DNA of 64,000 bases, from contig OZ022241.1 in assembly GCA_963978895.1 (NCBI GenBank), positions 16,897,341 through 16,961,340 of the forward strand, read 5' to 3'. The stretch is from Erpobdella octoculata. Its lineage: Eukaryota; Annelida; Clitellata; Hirudinida; Erpobdellidae. The notes under the pieces were generated by a model that did not search any database, was not told the DNA's origin, and worked only from the letters and a program-made list of their open reading frames with translations. Shown in pieces: positions 1-12,730 of this stretch. The translations under genes were made by a program, and so were the position numbers. Every line of letters starts with the position of its first letter. Position 1 is the first letter of the stretch.

Positions 1-129
1 TTTGGGTCGAAAAACGAATAATACTAAAAACAACAAAAATTGTAGAGCTCAAAACCGGAACAGGAGAGCAAACGGGAAATAGAGCAAGCGGGAAGAGGAG
101 AGCAAACGGGAACGAGAAAGCAAGCGGGA

Positions 130-335
130 ACGGACAAGGTGGATTTTTTTGGATCCACTAGGTGGAACTGGCAAAACATTGCTCATTTTTCTAATTTTTG
201 CCGAAATACGATCAAATAATGGCATAGCTTTGGCCGTTGCAGCATCGTCTGGCATTGCAGCAACTTTATTGGATGGAGGCAGAACAGCTCATTCAGCACT
301 TAAGCTGCCACTGAATATTAAAGTAAAGATAAAAA
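130..335 (+). pseudogene. Helitron helicase fragment (Walker A region)
   Basis: The plus-strand frame from 149 reads DPLGGTGKTLL, then AEIRSNNGIALAVAASSG and later GGRTAHSALKLPLN. This is the characteristic start of the PIF1-like helicase of Helitrons: P-loop GGTGKT, then the IA-SSGIAATLL-GGRTAHS block found in helicases of Helitron Rep-Hel proteins. PIF1 helicases unwind DNA 5' to 3'; in Helitrons this activity drives rolling-circle transposition. The usual P before GGTGKT is L here and an extra A interrupts the SSG block. Coding similarity stops at about 335 and nothing upstream is open, so this is a broken copy. A host PIF1 exon is the alternative but the block is closer to Helitron helicases. 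Confidence 0.72.
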
Positions 336-572
336 ATAAATTTAAAAATGCTTTTATATGCCTCTAAGCAAATTACATGTTTAGATTAGTAAACGCTATT
401 ACAAACTCGGACTTAGATGCAAATTACCGATTGCTAGAGCTTTGTGGCCGGTAGTCAAATGATTTTATTAGTCGCTAGATGGCAGGAATTACTTTGATTT
501 GATTAATTTTAATTGATTTAAGGCCTAAGTCATATCGGGAACATTAAATTCATGTATTGTCATCCAGAATAA

Positions 573-721
573 AGCGTTCCTGAAAGTTTTAGAGCTCTAG
601 CTGGTCGAATGTGGGAAAGAGACCGGGAGCGTGAAAGCAAGAGGGGAAGAAAACGGAAGCGTGAGAGAAAAACGATAGAAAAACCTCTAAAAAGCCCAAG
701 CAACGCCGGGCACCCCGCTAG
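573..721 (+). mobile_element. Non-autonomous Helitron, 3' end
   Basis: A run of gaaagcg/gggagcg-type repeats leads to AAAAACCTCTAAAAAG, a GC hairpin (CAACGCCGGG arm partly decayed) and CACCCCGCTAG, ending at 721 before T. This is the common 3' module of the main Helitron family in the window. The left end could not be placed. Confidence 0.6.
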
Positions 722-732
722 TCTTCTTCTTC

Positions 733-1532
<800 letters not shown>

Positions 1533-1533
1533 T

Positions 1534-2129
<596 letters not shown>

Positions 2130-2668
2130 ATCTCAAATTGATGATTGAAATCTATTTTTGATGATCTTCAGTTTGCTTAAAGCCCTTTCAGCTGAGACCC
2201 TGGAAACTACAAAACAAGCAAAAATGCTATACAGACTGTACACATATGGAAATCCAGATAATTTAAAAGCAATTGCAATGGTTTCAGAAAAGCATATCGT
2301 TGCCACTGCCGTGCCTAGTTTAGTTTTGCATCATTTTCTGTCAGGAAAAAATCATTGTTGTTGTTGTTAATGTCGGACTCCCCATCAACATCTTCAATGT
2401 GGTCTTTTTCATTATCAGATTGTCCTTGTCGTATAAATGGATCATCGCAACCTTTTTGTAGGAGATCATCAATATTAGTGGCGGTGCTATTTTGAGACTG
2501 AAGACAGAACGTTGGTTTGAAGTCTGACGTTTCAGCTGAGACTGCATTGGCATCAGCTCCATAGAGTTGCCAAATCATTTCAATGTCAGAACTGCTTATA
2601 GATTTATCACTAAAAAAACCTGAGGCCTGAACAATTATGAATGTATCTACTTTAAAACGAGAATCCAT
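2130..2668 (-). pseudogene. hAT transposase C-terminal fragment, broken
   Basis: The minus strand holds an open frame from 2,668 (MDSRFKVDTFIIV...) to 2,318. A frameshifted continuation at about 2,310-2,130 reads FSETIAIAFKLSGFPYVYSL, then VSRVSAERALSKLKIIKN and RFQSS. The last part is the hAT dimerisation motif (xVS-AERxFSxLKxIKxxLRSSM), which assembles hAT transposase dimers. FKVDTFI resembles the preceding segment of TTF-type hAT transposases. A frameshift and stops make it inactive. It sits inside the decayed Helitron, so it is probably a nested insertion; no terminal repeats were found. Confidence 0.62.
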
Positions 2669-2689
2669 TCAAAAATTAATCATTAGCCA

Positions 2690-3340
2690 TTTTTCCAGGC
2701 ATTTTTTTCTTGGCTCGATTTCGTTATGAGGGAAATTCAGTATTTGCGCCATGTGATGATGCAAACAAAACTGATTAATCATAAACGGTTTTCCTGGCTG
2801 AGTCAACGTTATTTCTAAAATTTGAATACTGTTGAATACAACTTTCTACAAGAACTACAGCTGATTCCAAATCAATTTATGTTCCTTGTAATAACCTCGA
2901 TGTAGGGCCAGTCTATTAATATATATATAATACACTAGAAAAATAACGAGCCAATTTGTGACAAAACAATCCATTTTGATCCAAAATTGTTATAAGAGCC
3001 ACATTGTAAAAAAAATGGCTCAAAATGGCTCATTTGAGTAGAATGTCACACTTTGTACTCAATTAAGCCAATAAATATTGGCTCAAAAGAGTCCAGTGTT
3101 GTTTCAGTTAGGGTTTTTCAGTTAGAGTATCAGTTAAAGTTAGCCAATTTAATATATTTTAGTTAGTATGACAGTTAAAGTTAATTTTTTTCATCTTTTC
3201 CAGTTAATATTACTAATTATTAATATTAATATTAGAGTTAATATTTTTTTCAGTTACTATAACAATTATTAATATAAACCAGTACTGATAAACATATTAC
3301 TAAGCAAACGCTGTTTCAGTTTCACTTCTTGTACATCTGA
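2690..3340. other. No gene recognised
   Basis: AT-rich interior of the decayed Helitron region. Low-complexity 'cagttaaagttag' and 'taatattaatatta' runs at 3,110-3,290, and four 'ggctcaaaa' words at 3,015-3,090. No frame resembles a protein I know. Confidence 0.5.
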
Positions 3341-3499
3341 ATTCCATTCTTGTTTATTGCTAATAAAATTATAAAAGCAGGCAAAGTAGTCTCCAAAACC
3401 TCATGTTTTTACCTTTCAACAGAGCTCCGCAAGTTTCGACCACGTGAGCTTCCGCATCTTTTTCTCCCACAGTACAAACCAAAAAAGACTCTGCAATGG

Positions 3500-3772
3500 A
3501 ACTCGCCTGATCGTTCGTTCATTCCGGCATAATTTCATCACTGCTGAGATTGTTTTGAAATGTAATGGCACAGTGTTTATTTCCAGAATTGATTAAGCTC
3601 CCAGTGACGTCAATCTTCCAGTCGTCAATTTCCCATCATTCCTCCTTACGCGATGACAATAAACAAATCACAAGTTCAGACCTTTGAATATGTTGGGATT
3701 TATTTAAATGAACCAGTGTTCTCTCATGGCCAGCTATATGTTGCCCTCTCAAGATAAAAAAATCCCCAGTAT
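3500..3772 (+). pseudogene. Helitron helicase fragment (C-terminal motifs)
   Basis: Plus-strand frames read NFITAEIVLKCNGTVFISRID (stop) APSDVNLP, then [17 protein letters not shown] and [20 protein letters not shown] followed by VALSR. These match the end of Helitron PIF1 helicases: the RNGT-VFIPRI block, then F-AMTINK(A/S)QGQT, then the conserved [13 protein letters not shown] motif. A stop follows RID and the invariant QGQT has become QVQT, so the protein is dead. It lies in the same orientation as the Walker A fragment near position 150 and 300 bases before a Helitron-like 3' end, which fits the geometry of an autonomous Helitron. Confidence 0.75.
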
Positions 3773-4077
3773 TTTGAAAATCTTTATTAAGGATTGACAT
3801 ATTCAGGGAAATCTTTTGAAGAATAAAACATTTACGCAAAATATTGTCTATCGTGAAGTTTTTCAAAAACCTTAGGAAAATTTATTAACTAATTACAAAA
3901 CGTTTTCCAGATTTTTCTTTTCATTCTAATTGATCCCATTTATATCTAAATTTTCATTGTAATGTTATAGATAAATAAATAACAAAATATTTAATTAACT
4001 TTTATTTATCCATAAAATATATTAAATGTTCATCGTAATGTTAAAACAACCGTCCTTGGGACTGGCAAAACCACTAG

Positions 4078-4110
<33 letters not shown>

Positions 4111-4993
4111 CTAGCGGGGGCACCCGGCGTTGCCCGGGGTTTTTAGAGGTTTTTCTAATGTTTGTCTCTCTCGCTCCCGTTTCCTTCTCCGTTTTCCCGT
4201 TCCCGTCGCGTTCCCGGTCGCTTTTCCGCTCCCGGTCGCTTTCCGCTCTCGGTCGTTCTCCAGCTCCCGGTCGCTTTCCCGCTCCCGGTTGCTTTCCCGT
4301 TCTCGGTCGCTTTCCCTTTTCCGCTCTATCTTTGGCTCTCAGTTGGCTTCCCATTCCTGTTTTCGCTCATGTATGTATGCATATGTATGTGTATATAAAT
4401 ATATATGTATAAAGTTCCCGCTCACTCACCCGCTCCGCTCCGCTCATTTTGTGACGGATTTCAATTTTTTTTCACTATATTTGATTCTCCTTGACTCTCA
4501 AGGTTGTGCGAAAATTTCATTACGATCGGATGAATGGTGTAGCAATTCATAAAGGACATACATACATACATACATGAATGCATACATACATACATACATA
4601 CATACATACATACATACATACATACATACATACATACATACATACATACATACATACATACATACATACATACATACATACATACATACATACATACATA
4701 CATACATACATACATACATACATACATACATACATACATACATACATACATACATACATACATACATACATACATACATACGTACGTACGTACGTACGTA
4801 CGTACGTACGTACATACATACATACATACATACATACATACATACATACATACATACATACATACATACATACATACATACATACATACATACATACATA
4901 CATACATACATACATACATACATACATACATACATACATACATACATACATACATACATACATACATACATACATACATACATACATACATAC

Positions 4994-5024
<31 letters not shown>

Positions 5025-5067
5025 CATACATACATACATACAAACAAACATTCATTTATATATATAT
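4111..5067 (-). mobile_element. Non-autonomous Helitron swollen by a CATA array
   Basis: The 3' end lies at 4,111 (plus strand CTAGCGGGGGCACCCGGCG, i.e. minus strand hairpin CCCGGGCAACGCCGGG then CTAG|T). It is followed by the gc-rich 'cgctcccggtcgctttcc' minisatellite to about 4,345, the tail 'ctctcagttggcttcccatt', a short TA/GTAT stretch, and the 5' module (4,410-4,560). The expected start 'cattcattta(ta)n' appears at 5,049-5,067, separated by the tetranucleotide array at 4,557-5,045 that expanded inside the element's 5' region. Confidence 0.65.
4557..5045. repeat. (CATA)n array with a (CGTA)8 centre
   Basis: Nearly pure CATA tetranucleotide for almost 490 bases, with a block of eight CGTA units at 4,781-4,812 and one 'ctta' unit at 4,993. 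The long MYVC/HTYI frames are translations of this repeat and are not genes. Confidence 0.98.
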
Positions 5068-5068
5068 A

Positions 5069-5300
5069 CTAGCAGGGGCACCTGGCGTTGCCCGGGGATT
5101 TTAGAGGTTTCTCGCTCCCGTTTCCTTCTCCGCTTTCCCGTTCCCGTCGCGTTCCCGGTCGCTTTTCCGCTCCCGGTCGCTTTCCCGCTCTCGGTCGTTT
5201 TCCAGCTCCCGGCTGCTTTCCAGTTCTCGGTCGCTTTCCTTTTCCCGCTCTATCTTTCGCTCTCAGTGGGCTTCCCATTCCCGTTTTCGCTCATTTATGC

Positions 5301-5306
<6 letters not shown>
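5069..5306 (-). mobile_element. Non-autonomous Helitron 3' half
   Basis: Plus-strand CTAG at 5,069 begins agcaggggcacctggcgttg and the same gc-rich minisatellite, ending at 'ctctcagtgggcttcccatt...tcatttatgcatg'. The (TA)n tract then runs straight to the next Helitron at 5,390; the 5' module is missing. Confidence 0.6.

Positions 5307-5389
<83 letters not shown>
5307..5389. repeat. (TA)n microsatellite
   Basis: Pure TA for about 83 bases between two Helitron ends. Confidence 0.97.
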
Positions 5390-5392
<3 letters not shown>

Positions 5393-6964
5393 ATATATAT
5401 AAAAGAACATGTCCTGACTGACTGACTGACTGACTGACTGACTGATAATCAACGCCGAGCTCAAACGCCTCATCCTAGGAACGTGAAATTTGGAACTTAT
5501 ATTACTTTTATAGCGTAAACATCCGCTAAGAAAGGATTTTTGAAAATTTTGCTCCTGAGGGGAAAAAACTGGAAAACAAACTTTTTTATAAAACAATGTA
5601 TATCTCGAAAACCAAAAATGAGGAGATTTTGAAATTTGGTATATAGATTCTTTTTGAAAAATAAAAAAATACGTGTTTCACCATTTTTTGAAAATTCGGT
5701 TTCCCGGACCTCAAATGTGGGTTGGAAAATTGGGTTATTTGGTTTTTAAAGTAGCTTCTACTCAAAAACTGTTAATGCTAGAGGAGTAAAAATTAGTATT
5801 TAGTTTCTTCTCTAAAAATAATAAAATACGTGTTTTAGCATTTTTTGAAAATTTGGTTTCCAGGACTTCAAATGTGGGGTGGAAAATAGGGCTAATTGTC
5901 TTTTATAGTAACTGCTACTCAAAAACAGTAAATACCACAGATGTAAAAATTAATATTTAGTTTTTTTTCTAAAAATAAAGATATACGTGTTTCACCATTT
6001 TTTACAAATTTGGTTTCCCGGACCTCAAATGTGGGTTGGAAAATTGGGTTATTTGGTTTTTAAAGTAGCTTCTACTCAAAAACTGTGAATGCTACGAAAG
6101 TAAAAATTAGTATTTAGTTTCTACTCTAAAAATAATGATATACGGGTTTTACAATTTTTTGAAAATTTGGTTTCCAGGACTTCAAATGTGAGGTGGAAAA
6201 TAGGGTTATTTGGTTTTTAAAGTAACTGCTACTCAACAACTGTAATTGCCACAGATGTAAAAATTAATACTTATTCTCTACTCAAAAAAAAAGATATACG
6301 TGTTTCATCATTTTTTGGGTTATTTGGTTTCTAAAGTAGCTGCTACTCAAAAACTGTTAATGCTACAGAAGTAAAAATTAGTATTTAGTTTCTACTCCAA
6401 AAATAATGAAATACGTGTTTTAGCATTTTTTGAAAATTTGGTTTCCAGGACCTCAAATGTGGGGTGGAAATAAGGGTTATTTGATTTCAAAATAACTGCT
6501 ACTCACAAACTGTAAGTGCTACAAATGTAAAAATTTGTATTTTGAAGTTTTGTGCCGGTTAAAAGTAGCTTAGTCCAGTTTATCATCGGCCGGGCCAAGC
6601 CGTTATTTTAGAGTCTTCACACGGGCCAGGCCAAACCTTAAATCAAAGTGGGACGGGCCGAGGTTTTTCACCAAGTTAATAGATATTTTAGTGATTTTAG
6701 GGTCTTCAGTTTGGCCGGGCCAAACCTGAGGTCAAAGTGGGACGGGCCGAAGTTTTTCATCAAGTATATAGAACTTCTAGGCCTGTAAAAATGTCCGGGC
6801 CTAATTCAGACGGGCTGTGCCGGGCCAGGAGTTTGAGTTTTTAAAATGGGCTGTGCTAATTTGTCGACGGGCCGAGCCGAGACCTAAAAAAATGATCTCT
6901 ACTATGGATGCACGGTTCAAACTCTCTAATTTCATGCGAGCGAAGCCGCTACGGGCACTGCTAG
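5390..6964 (+). mobile_element. Non-autonomous Helitron, CTGA family, complete
   Basis: Starts A|TCTATATATATAAAAGAACA, then (CTGA)n and 'taatcaacgccgagctcaaa'. A tandem array of about 157-bp units fills the middle (5,590-6,540). A region rich in GGCCGGGCC-type words follows (6,555-6,880), then 'gatgcacggttcaaactctc' and 'gcgagcgaagccgctacggg' before CACTGCTAG|T at 6,964. TC start and CTAG end with a GC-rich hairpin sequence fit Helitrons. A second copy of both ends is at 14,021-14,360 and 19,392-19,637, which supports these limits. No ORF. Confidence 0.68.
5590..6540 (+). repeat. Tandem array, about 157-bp unit, about six units
   Basis: The words 'acgtgtttcaccattttttg' and variants recur near 5,672, 5,829, 5,986, 6,140, 6,298 and 6,414, each followed (the fifth unit being truncated) by a 'ggtttcc(c/a)gga(c/t)' and 'caaatgtgg' block and then a 'gctactcaaaaactgt' block. 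Alternate units share variants (caccatttt versus agcatttt), hinting at a two-unit higher-order period. The fifth unit is shortened to about 116 bases. Confidence 0.8.
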
Positions 6965-7025
6965 TATATTTATATATGTGTGTATATAGTTCAGACACAC
7001 ATACATACATACACACATACATACG

Positions 7026-7308
<283 letters not shown>

Positions 7309-7380
7309 TAGATAGATATATACTAGAAGTAGCCCGTCAAAAATGACTAATTTTTTAGCCTTTCTTTAGATAGAAGCCGT

Positions 7381-7401
7381 TCTCTCTCTCTCTCTCCCTC
7401 T

Positions 7402-7453
<52 letters not shown>
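7381..7453. repeat. (CT)n microsatellite
   Basis: CT dinucleotide repeat with a few CCC/TTT interruptions. Confidence 0.95.
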
Positions 7454-7457
<4 letters not shown>

Positions 7458-7522
7458 CTTTCTCTATCTATCTCTGTTACGTTCATATACTTATTCTATA
7501 TATCTAGACATGCAATGCATGC

Positions 7523-7803
7523 AATTGCGCAATGCAAGTTAAGATGGCCTTTTGACTAGGGCCAAGGCTGTGTATAAAAAAATATATCCTGATTCACTTG
7601 ACCAATCCATTTTTTTATTAAAATATTTGAAACATATTTTTTAGGTAATTTTAGAGTAAAACTTTAGGAAATTTTTTTACTTAAAAATTACGCAAAAAAT
7701 GTGTTTCAAATATTTAAAAAAAAGTGAATTGGTAAATTGAATATTTTTTATACCCAGCCTTGGCTCTAGTGAAAAAGCCATCTTATCTTGCATCGCACAA
7801 TTT
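7523..7803. repeat. Imperfect palindrome (foldback), arms about 115-135 bp
   Basis: Left arm features: caatgcaag, aagatggcc, gccaaggct, gtataaaaaa, then ttgaccaat and aaatatttgaaacatatttt. The right arm carries all of them as reverse complement in the opposite order (aaaatgtgtttcaaatattt ... agccttggctctag ... gccatctt ... cttgcatcg). Few mismatches by eye. No ORF. This could be a miniature foldback transposon or a local inverted duplication. Confidence 0.8.
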
Positions 7804-7840
7804 GCTCTATCTTTCGCTCTCAGTTGGCTTCCCGTTTCCA

Positions 7841-7999
<159 letters not shown>

Positions 8000-8176
8000 T
8001 CCGCTCACTCACCCGCTCCGCTCCGCTCATTTTGTGACGGATTTTAATTTTTTTCTATATTTGATTCCCCTTGACTCTCAAGGTTGTGTGAAAATATCAT
8101 TACGATCGGATGAATGGTGTAACAATGCATAAAGCACATACATACATACAAACATTCATTTTTATATATATATAGA

Positions 8177-9242
8177 TAGATTGTCTATCGCCAATTGAGC
8201 AATATACAAATTTAAATTTAAAATCACTACATAAACTATAATTGGCTAGTCTTTTATTTTTTGGTCATTATTTTATAGAAAAGAATCACAATATTATGCA
8301 GTTTGTAAGAATGATACATAAAAACCTTTAAACTTGAGTCTTGTTCATGGATCAGTTTAGTAGCTTCAAGATGATGCTTTAAAGAATAATGTAAAAGTTT
8401 TTATAGAGTTTTAAATGAATTTTCAGTAGTAGTTCTATTATGGAAAAAATGTTAAATGAAAAATGGATCTGATTCTCTTTCAAAGGATGTATTGTTTTTT
8501 AAGTTAAAAACACAAACAAAAATTAATCAAAAATTTGAAAAATGAAAAACTTTTCTTGTTTTTTGCAACTAACCAGTCCAGTTAGGTTGTCATTAATTTC
8601 TGGTTCTTTAGATAAAAATGAACATAAATTTGAAAGAAATGAAATTAATTAGTTATTTTATATATTGCTTATTGATTATCAAGGTATTAAAGCTACTGGT
8701 TTGAAATAAGTTTTGTTTAAATGACAGGATTTTTGCTTTTAGAAAAATATGTAGCTAATAAAATCTCGTGGTCCTAAAACATATGATAAATATTTTGTCA
8801 TAAAATTTTAAGATTTCCAGGTGTGCCACAAAAACTAGGATACCTTTAGTGTAATCCAGCCACTAAAGGTGAAAAACGAAGGATTATTATTTATCAAGAA
8901 AGTAAAATCTATTTTTTTCTACGATAGGAATTAAAGCAAGTGGCTTTTTAAATCCACCACTGCATTTAAATGGTTATTTTTAGATATTTTAACGTGGCCA
9001 TGTTTCTCAAAATTAAACTTAACCGCTTGTTTAAAGTAATTTTAGTCCGATGTTTACTAATGTAATCTAGCTGGTTTTCAAAGGTATCATGAAATTTTTA
9101 ATTACATTAGCTGGATATTAAAATAAATTTATGAAATTGCAGAATTATGAATAAGAAAATTGTTACAATTTAAATTCTAAAGAGGCTCATCTAATAATTT
9201 TCTAAATTCTTAATTGAATAAATAAATTTAAATATAAATAAC
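8177..9242. other. AT-rich, no gene recognised
   Basis: No repeat module or coding pattern recognised. It may be intron of the unidentified minus-strand gene whose exons are at 9,243 and 9,995. Confidence 0.5.
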
Positions 9243-10056
9243 CCTCCAAGAGAGCTGTTGGAATATCCGTCACTGTTCCATGCTCGTCTATGAAAATGCA
9301 CATGAAGTTTACGCAATTTGAATCGCCAATATCGGGATGGTCATCAAATTTGAACACTTTTATCTGATTGAAGTTAATTTAAAACAAATAAATCAAAAAT
9401 ATTTTGAATGCATGCTTTCATATGTTGCTTGTAATTGAATTTTAAACATCATTAAACTCTTTGTTTATGAAATTGTTAGCAAATTTTATTTTCAATTTTT
9501 TTCATTTTTACTATTTAAAAAACATTTTTTGTGTCTTATTATTGGTTTATTAAATTAAATAAATAAATGCTGAAAATTTGAAGATTTTAGTTTGTCGTTT
9601 TATCAGAGAAGATGTTTTGCTAAGTCAAACGCATTAAAGAGTTTGAATTTGTTCATAGAAAAATTTCATGGCTAAAACAAGAAAAAAACTATTGTGATAT
9701 GGTTTTTGTTATGATTTCCTACATGATGAAAGAATGAAAGCTGATACTTGATCAACTACTTATATTTTTTGTTTTTCTTCTTACTAGCAGTACTAACCCT
9801 AACTATTTTCTAACTTGAAATACTAACCCTAACTCCTTTCAATCTCTGAGAGATTACTACAGCTGCTTCTTTTAAATTCTGCAGAAAATTAATAAAAATA
9901 ATTAATTTGCTTTTTGTATGGTTTTTATAAGTCTGTGGTTTTTCTGATGTTTTTTTTTTAAATTTCTTAAATTGGATAAAAAAAAGCAACTTACCACACC
10001 TACAAGGTCTTCATTAAGAAATATCTTTAGTCTGTAGTTGTCTCTCAAACTCAAAA
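9243..10056 (-). CDS. Unidentified gene, two candidate exons
   Basis: Two minus-strand segments have good splice signals and join in frame. The first exon (10,056-9,995) follows tattttcag and ends at GTG|gtaag; it reads LSLRDNYRLKIFLNEDLVGV. The second (9,363-9,243) follows cttcaatcag and ends near GAGG|gttat; it reads IKVFKFDDHPDIGDSN, then CVNFMCIFIDEHGTVT, then DIPTALLEG. I do not recognise the protein. Further exons should lie at higher coordinates (upstream) and below 9,243; none was convincing. A wrong pairing of chance ORFs is possible, but the consensus splice borders argue for a real or recently lost gene. Confidence 0.4.
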
Positions 10057-10587
10057 CTGAAAATAAATAAGTACATTTAGTATCTTTGTTTTACTTTTCA
10101 AATAATATTTTATAACAGAAATTTAATTTTTATTATTTGATTTCTTTTGTTTTTATTTTTATTTTACAAAATTGTCAATAATTAATTCACTCTCAGATGA
10201 ATTCCTCAATAAAACTTGCCTACACTGCAGCTACTTAACAGAATTGTTATTAAAAGTTTGTTGATTTTAAAATAATTTGTTTTTATTCCTTCAAGTTTGT
10301 GCTGCTTTTTCATTTTTTCTAGTAATCTCCGTCAGTAATCAAAGATGGCAGGTGTGCCAACTATTCTGTTGGTTCGTCTTATAGATAGGCTTAATCTATA
10401 TTTGTGTTTCATAGTATAGATTTATGTAAATTTATTTCTTTTAATGCTTTTACTGCATGTCGTGTTTTTGGCTGGTATCGATTAAAAAAGTTGCAATTTA
10501 AAGTTGAAATATAAAGTTGCTGTTAATTTCTAAATAAAGGTTTATTTAAATTATTATAAGCTTAATATTCAGCCAGTTTGATTTTGC

Positions 10588-11086
10588 TTTCAGGTGTCTA
10601 AAATTTTTCAGAATGAAATGGTTGTAATAGAAAATATGTTTTTCAATGTTCAGAATGCAGACCACGTACTTACTTTGTTGGCTACACATGCCGGAGCTCC
10701 TGAGTTGACTGGATCGACAAAAGTGCTAATTAAAGTTACAGATGTAAATTATTCTCTACTCAGAATAATCAATAAACATTTGAATGTATGTTTTCAGGTA
10801 AGAAATGCTTTCATAAATAAAAGTGTTTGTTGTGTCTAGATATGCAAGAATATAGTTTTTAGTAATATTGAAGTTTATAAAATTTGGAAAATTTATTTAA
10901 CTTTTTTAATTTTTTTTAACAGGAAGATCTGTCACTTGGTCATGATGTCTTTAAATTGAAATAATAGCTGATGACCTTGATCCCAAAGTCATATGACTTT
11001 ATTTCAGGAAACTTCCATCACGAATTTGTTATAGAAGCAAATGAAATCATTAAAACAGCATTGAGTCTAGATTCTAAGGTTTGATA
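10588..11086 (+). pseudogene. Cadherin-repeat fragment, two exons, broken
   Basis: After 'gctttcag' at 10,593 an open segment reads to LTLLATHAGAPELTGSTKVL then IKVTDVN, matching the end of a cadherin repeat (A-D-G-PxL-gt--V-I-V-DvN). It ends at TTTCAG|gtaag near 10,797. After 'ttaacag' at 10,921 the next segment begins EDLSLGHDVFKL and, with a one-base shift, IIADDLDPK; then back in frame YDFISGNFHHEFVIEANEII and TALSLDSK. That is the start of the next repeat (E--p-G--v--v-A-D-D). The paired frameshifts and two stops near 10,965 break it. DVNDN is DVNYS, so the calcium ligand is lost. Probably a gene fragment carried or decayed here. Confidence 0.55.
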
Positions 11087-11838
11087 CAAAGTTATTTAAA
11101 AATTAAAAATACTGAAGTAATAAAAATAAATAAAAAACTTTTTTTAAACTAGTCTCATTTAAGAAATGCTCTAAAAGTAAAAAATAAAATCGTACATCAA
11201 ATTGATCATCTTGTTGTTCGACAGGATAAGACTAGGGTGCTCAGTTTGATCTCGAAATGGATGATTCGCAGGATACAAAATGTAAACATCAGTTCGACTG
11301 TAGCAACTGATGGCAAGGACCTCTTGGCCTGTGTTGTTAACGGATCTGTTCGTTCTAACCTTTCTTGTCGTTCGGTCACTCATAGTAACTTGTAGTTAAA
11401 TTTCGTCTCGGAGTGAAGATCTCATCTCGGCTTGTCTTGCAAGTGATAACACTGGGATAATGACACGACCTCTAACGAAACATTGATGAACAGTGTCGAC
11501 GAAGTTTTGTAGTGTTTTGACAAGTTCCCCGTTTCGACCTGTCGTGGGACTCATGGTTCACAGGATATCTGTGATGCATTCGCTTGAAACTCAACAGATG
11601 AACATAATAAATTCGCATTGTGTGATGTCACAACACGTTACCTTCCTGATTCTCTTTCGACCACTGACTCTCTCATCTCGGGTCAACATGGGACTGATTG
11701 CACATGAAGTACTGACATGATCTTGGATCAACCATTATCGGACCAGGAAAAATGTTTTCCGTGTATCACTGAGCCTTTTGATCCACTCCTTTCTGTTTGT
11801 TGCGTGACTGATGGCGCTTAGAAAGTCAGCAGTAATCT
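11087..11838. other. Unassigned, locally GC-richer block
   Basis: 11,210-11,790 has clearly higher GC than its neighbours and few long homopolymers. It has several short ORFs on both strands, such as MSDRTTRKVRTNRSVNN on the minus strand at 11,383. None matches a family I know. It could be a piece of a retroelement or transposon. Confidence 0.35.
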
Positions 11839-12398
11839 CAGTTGCATGGGTGCCCACAGGGGGGCAAGGGGGGCACTCACCTTTTCTGGATTGATTGATT
11901 AAAAATATTTTAGACAAAAATAAACAAAAAAATTTTAATTAAAACATTTATAGTTAATTGTAACAACTGTGACTCCTTCCATTGTCATATCAATATCATC
12001 ATCATTATCTTTGGGGATGCATCCACGATGCACTAATTTTGCTTGATTTCACCTCTCATTTTCACACAATTTTCCTAACTTATTCTGCAAAGCCTTAATG
12101 GTACCAAATTTTTATCTAACAATGACAGTTTGGCTGGGTCGGAGATATGAACCTTTCTAACTAAAGCATTTTTGTAATTTTCAGCGAGTTTTTAAAACAT
12201 TTTTGATTTTTTTAACTGAAAATTGTACTCTATATATCCAATTTAAAAAAAAAATTCAAAAATTTTCCTGTTGCTCAATTGAGCTCCAAGAGCCCACACA
12301 ACTTTGGGGGAAAATGGGAGAAAATTTAAGAGAAGAGGCAAAGAAGAAAAAAAAGCTTGCCCCCGTGGAAAAATTTCTGCGGGCGCCCATGCACAGTG
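11839..12398. mobile_element. Possible hAT-type element ends
   Basis: The left boundary reads CAGTTGCATGGGTGCCCACA followed by GGGGGGCAAG. The right boundary, reversed, reads CACTGTGCATGGGCGCCCGC with CGGGGGCAAG further in. The similar, GC-rich, opposed ends suggest terminal inverted repeats of an old element of about 560 bp. No 8-bp target duplication could be matched, so the limits are uncertain. Confidence 0.35.
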
Positions 12399-12730
12399 GA
12401 ATTTTTGTAGGGGACCTATGTGAATTCCTGCCGAGAGATGACAAACCCGATGAATTGCTGATTCTAATTTATAGTTGTAATATAACAATAAGAAGAAGAC
12501 ATATTTGTTCATACTTGTATTTTCATGTTGTCTTTTTCTATAATCACAATTACGCCATACCTATATTCTTGTATTTACTATTTTTTATTTTATTATTTTA
12601 TTTTTAACTTTATTAATACGTATATTATCTCAGTTCCTTTCACAATATTCTATTATCCACCTTCTACCTGGTTTTATTGTTTATTTCATTGTATCGTTTC
12701 TTGTGTCGACGATTGTTTTAAATTTCGAAT

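Noticed and set aside
4461..5104. Long MYVC and HTYI open frames on both strands
   Set aside because: They are direct translations of the CATA tetranucleotide array, with no start context or homology.
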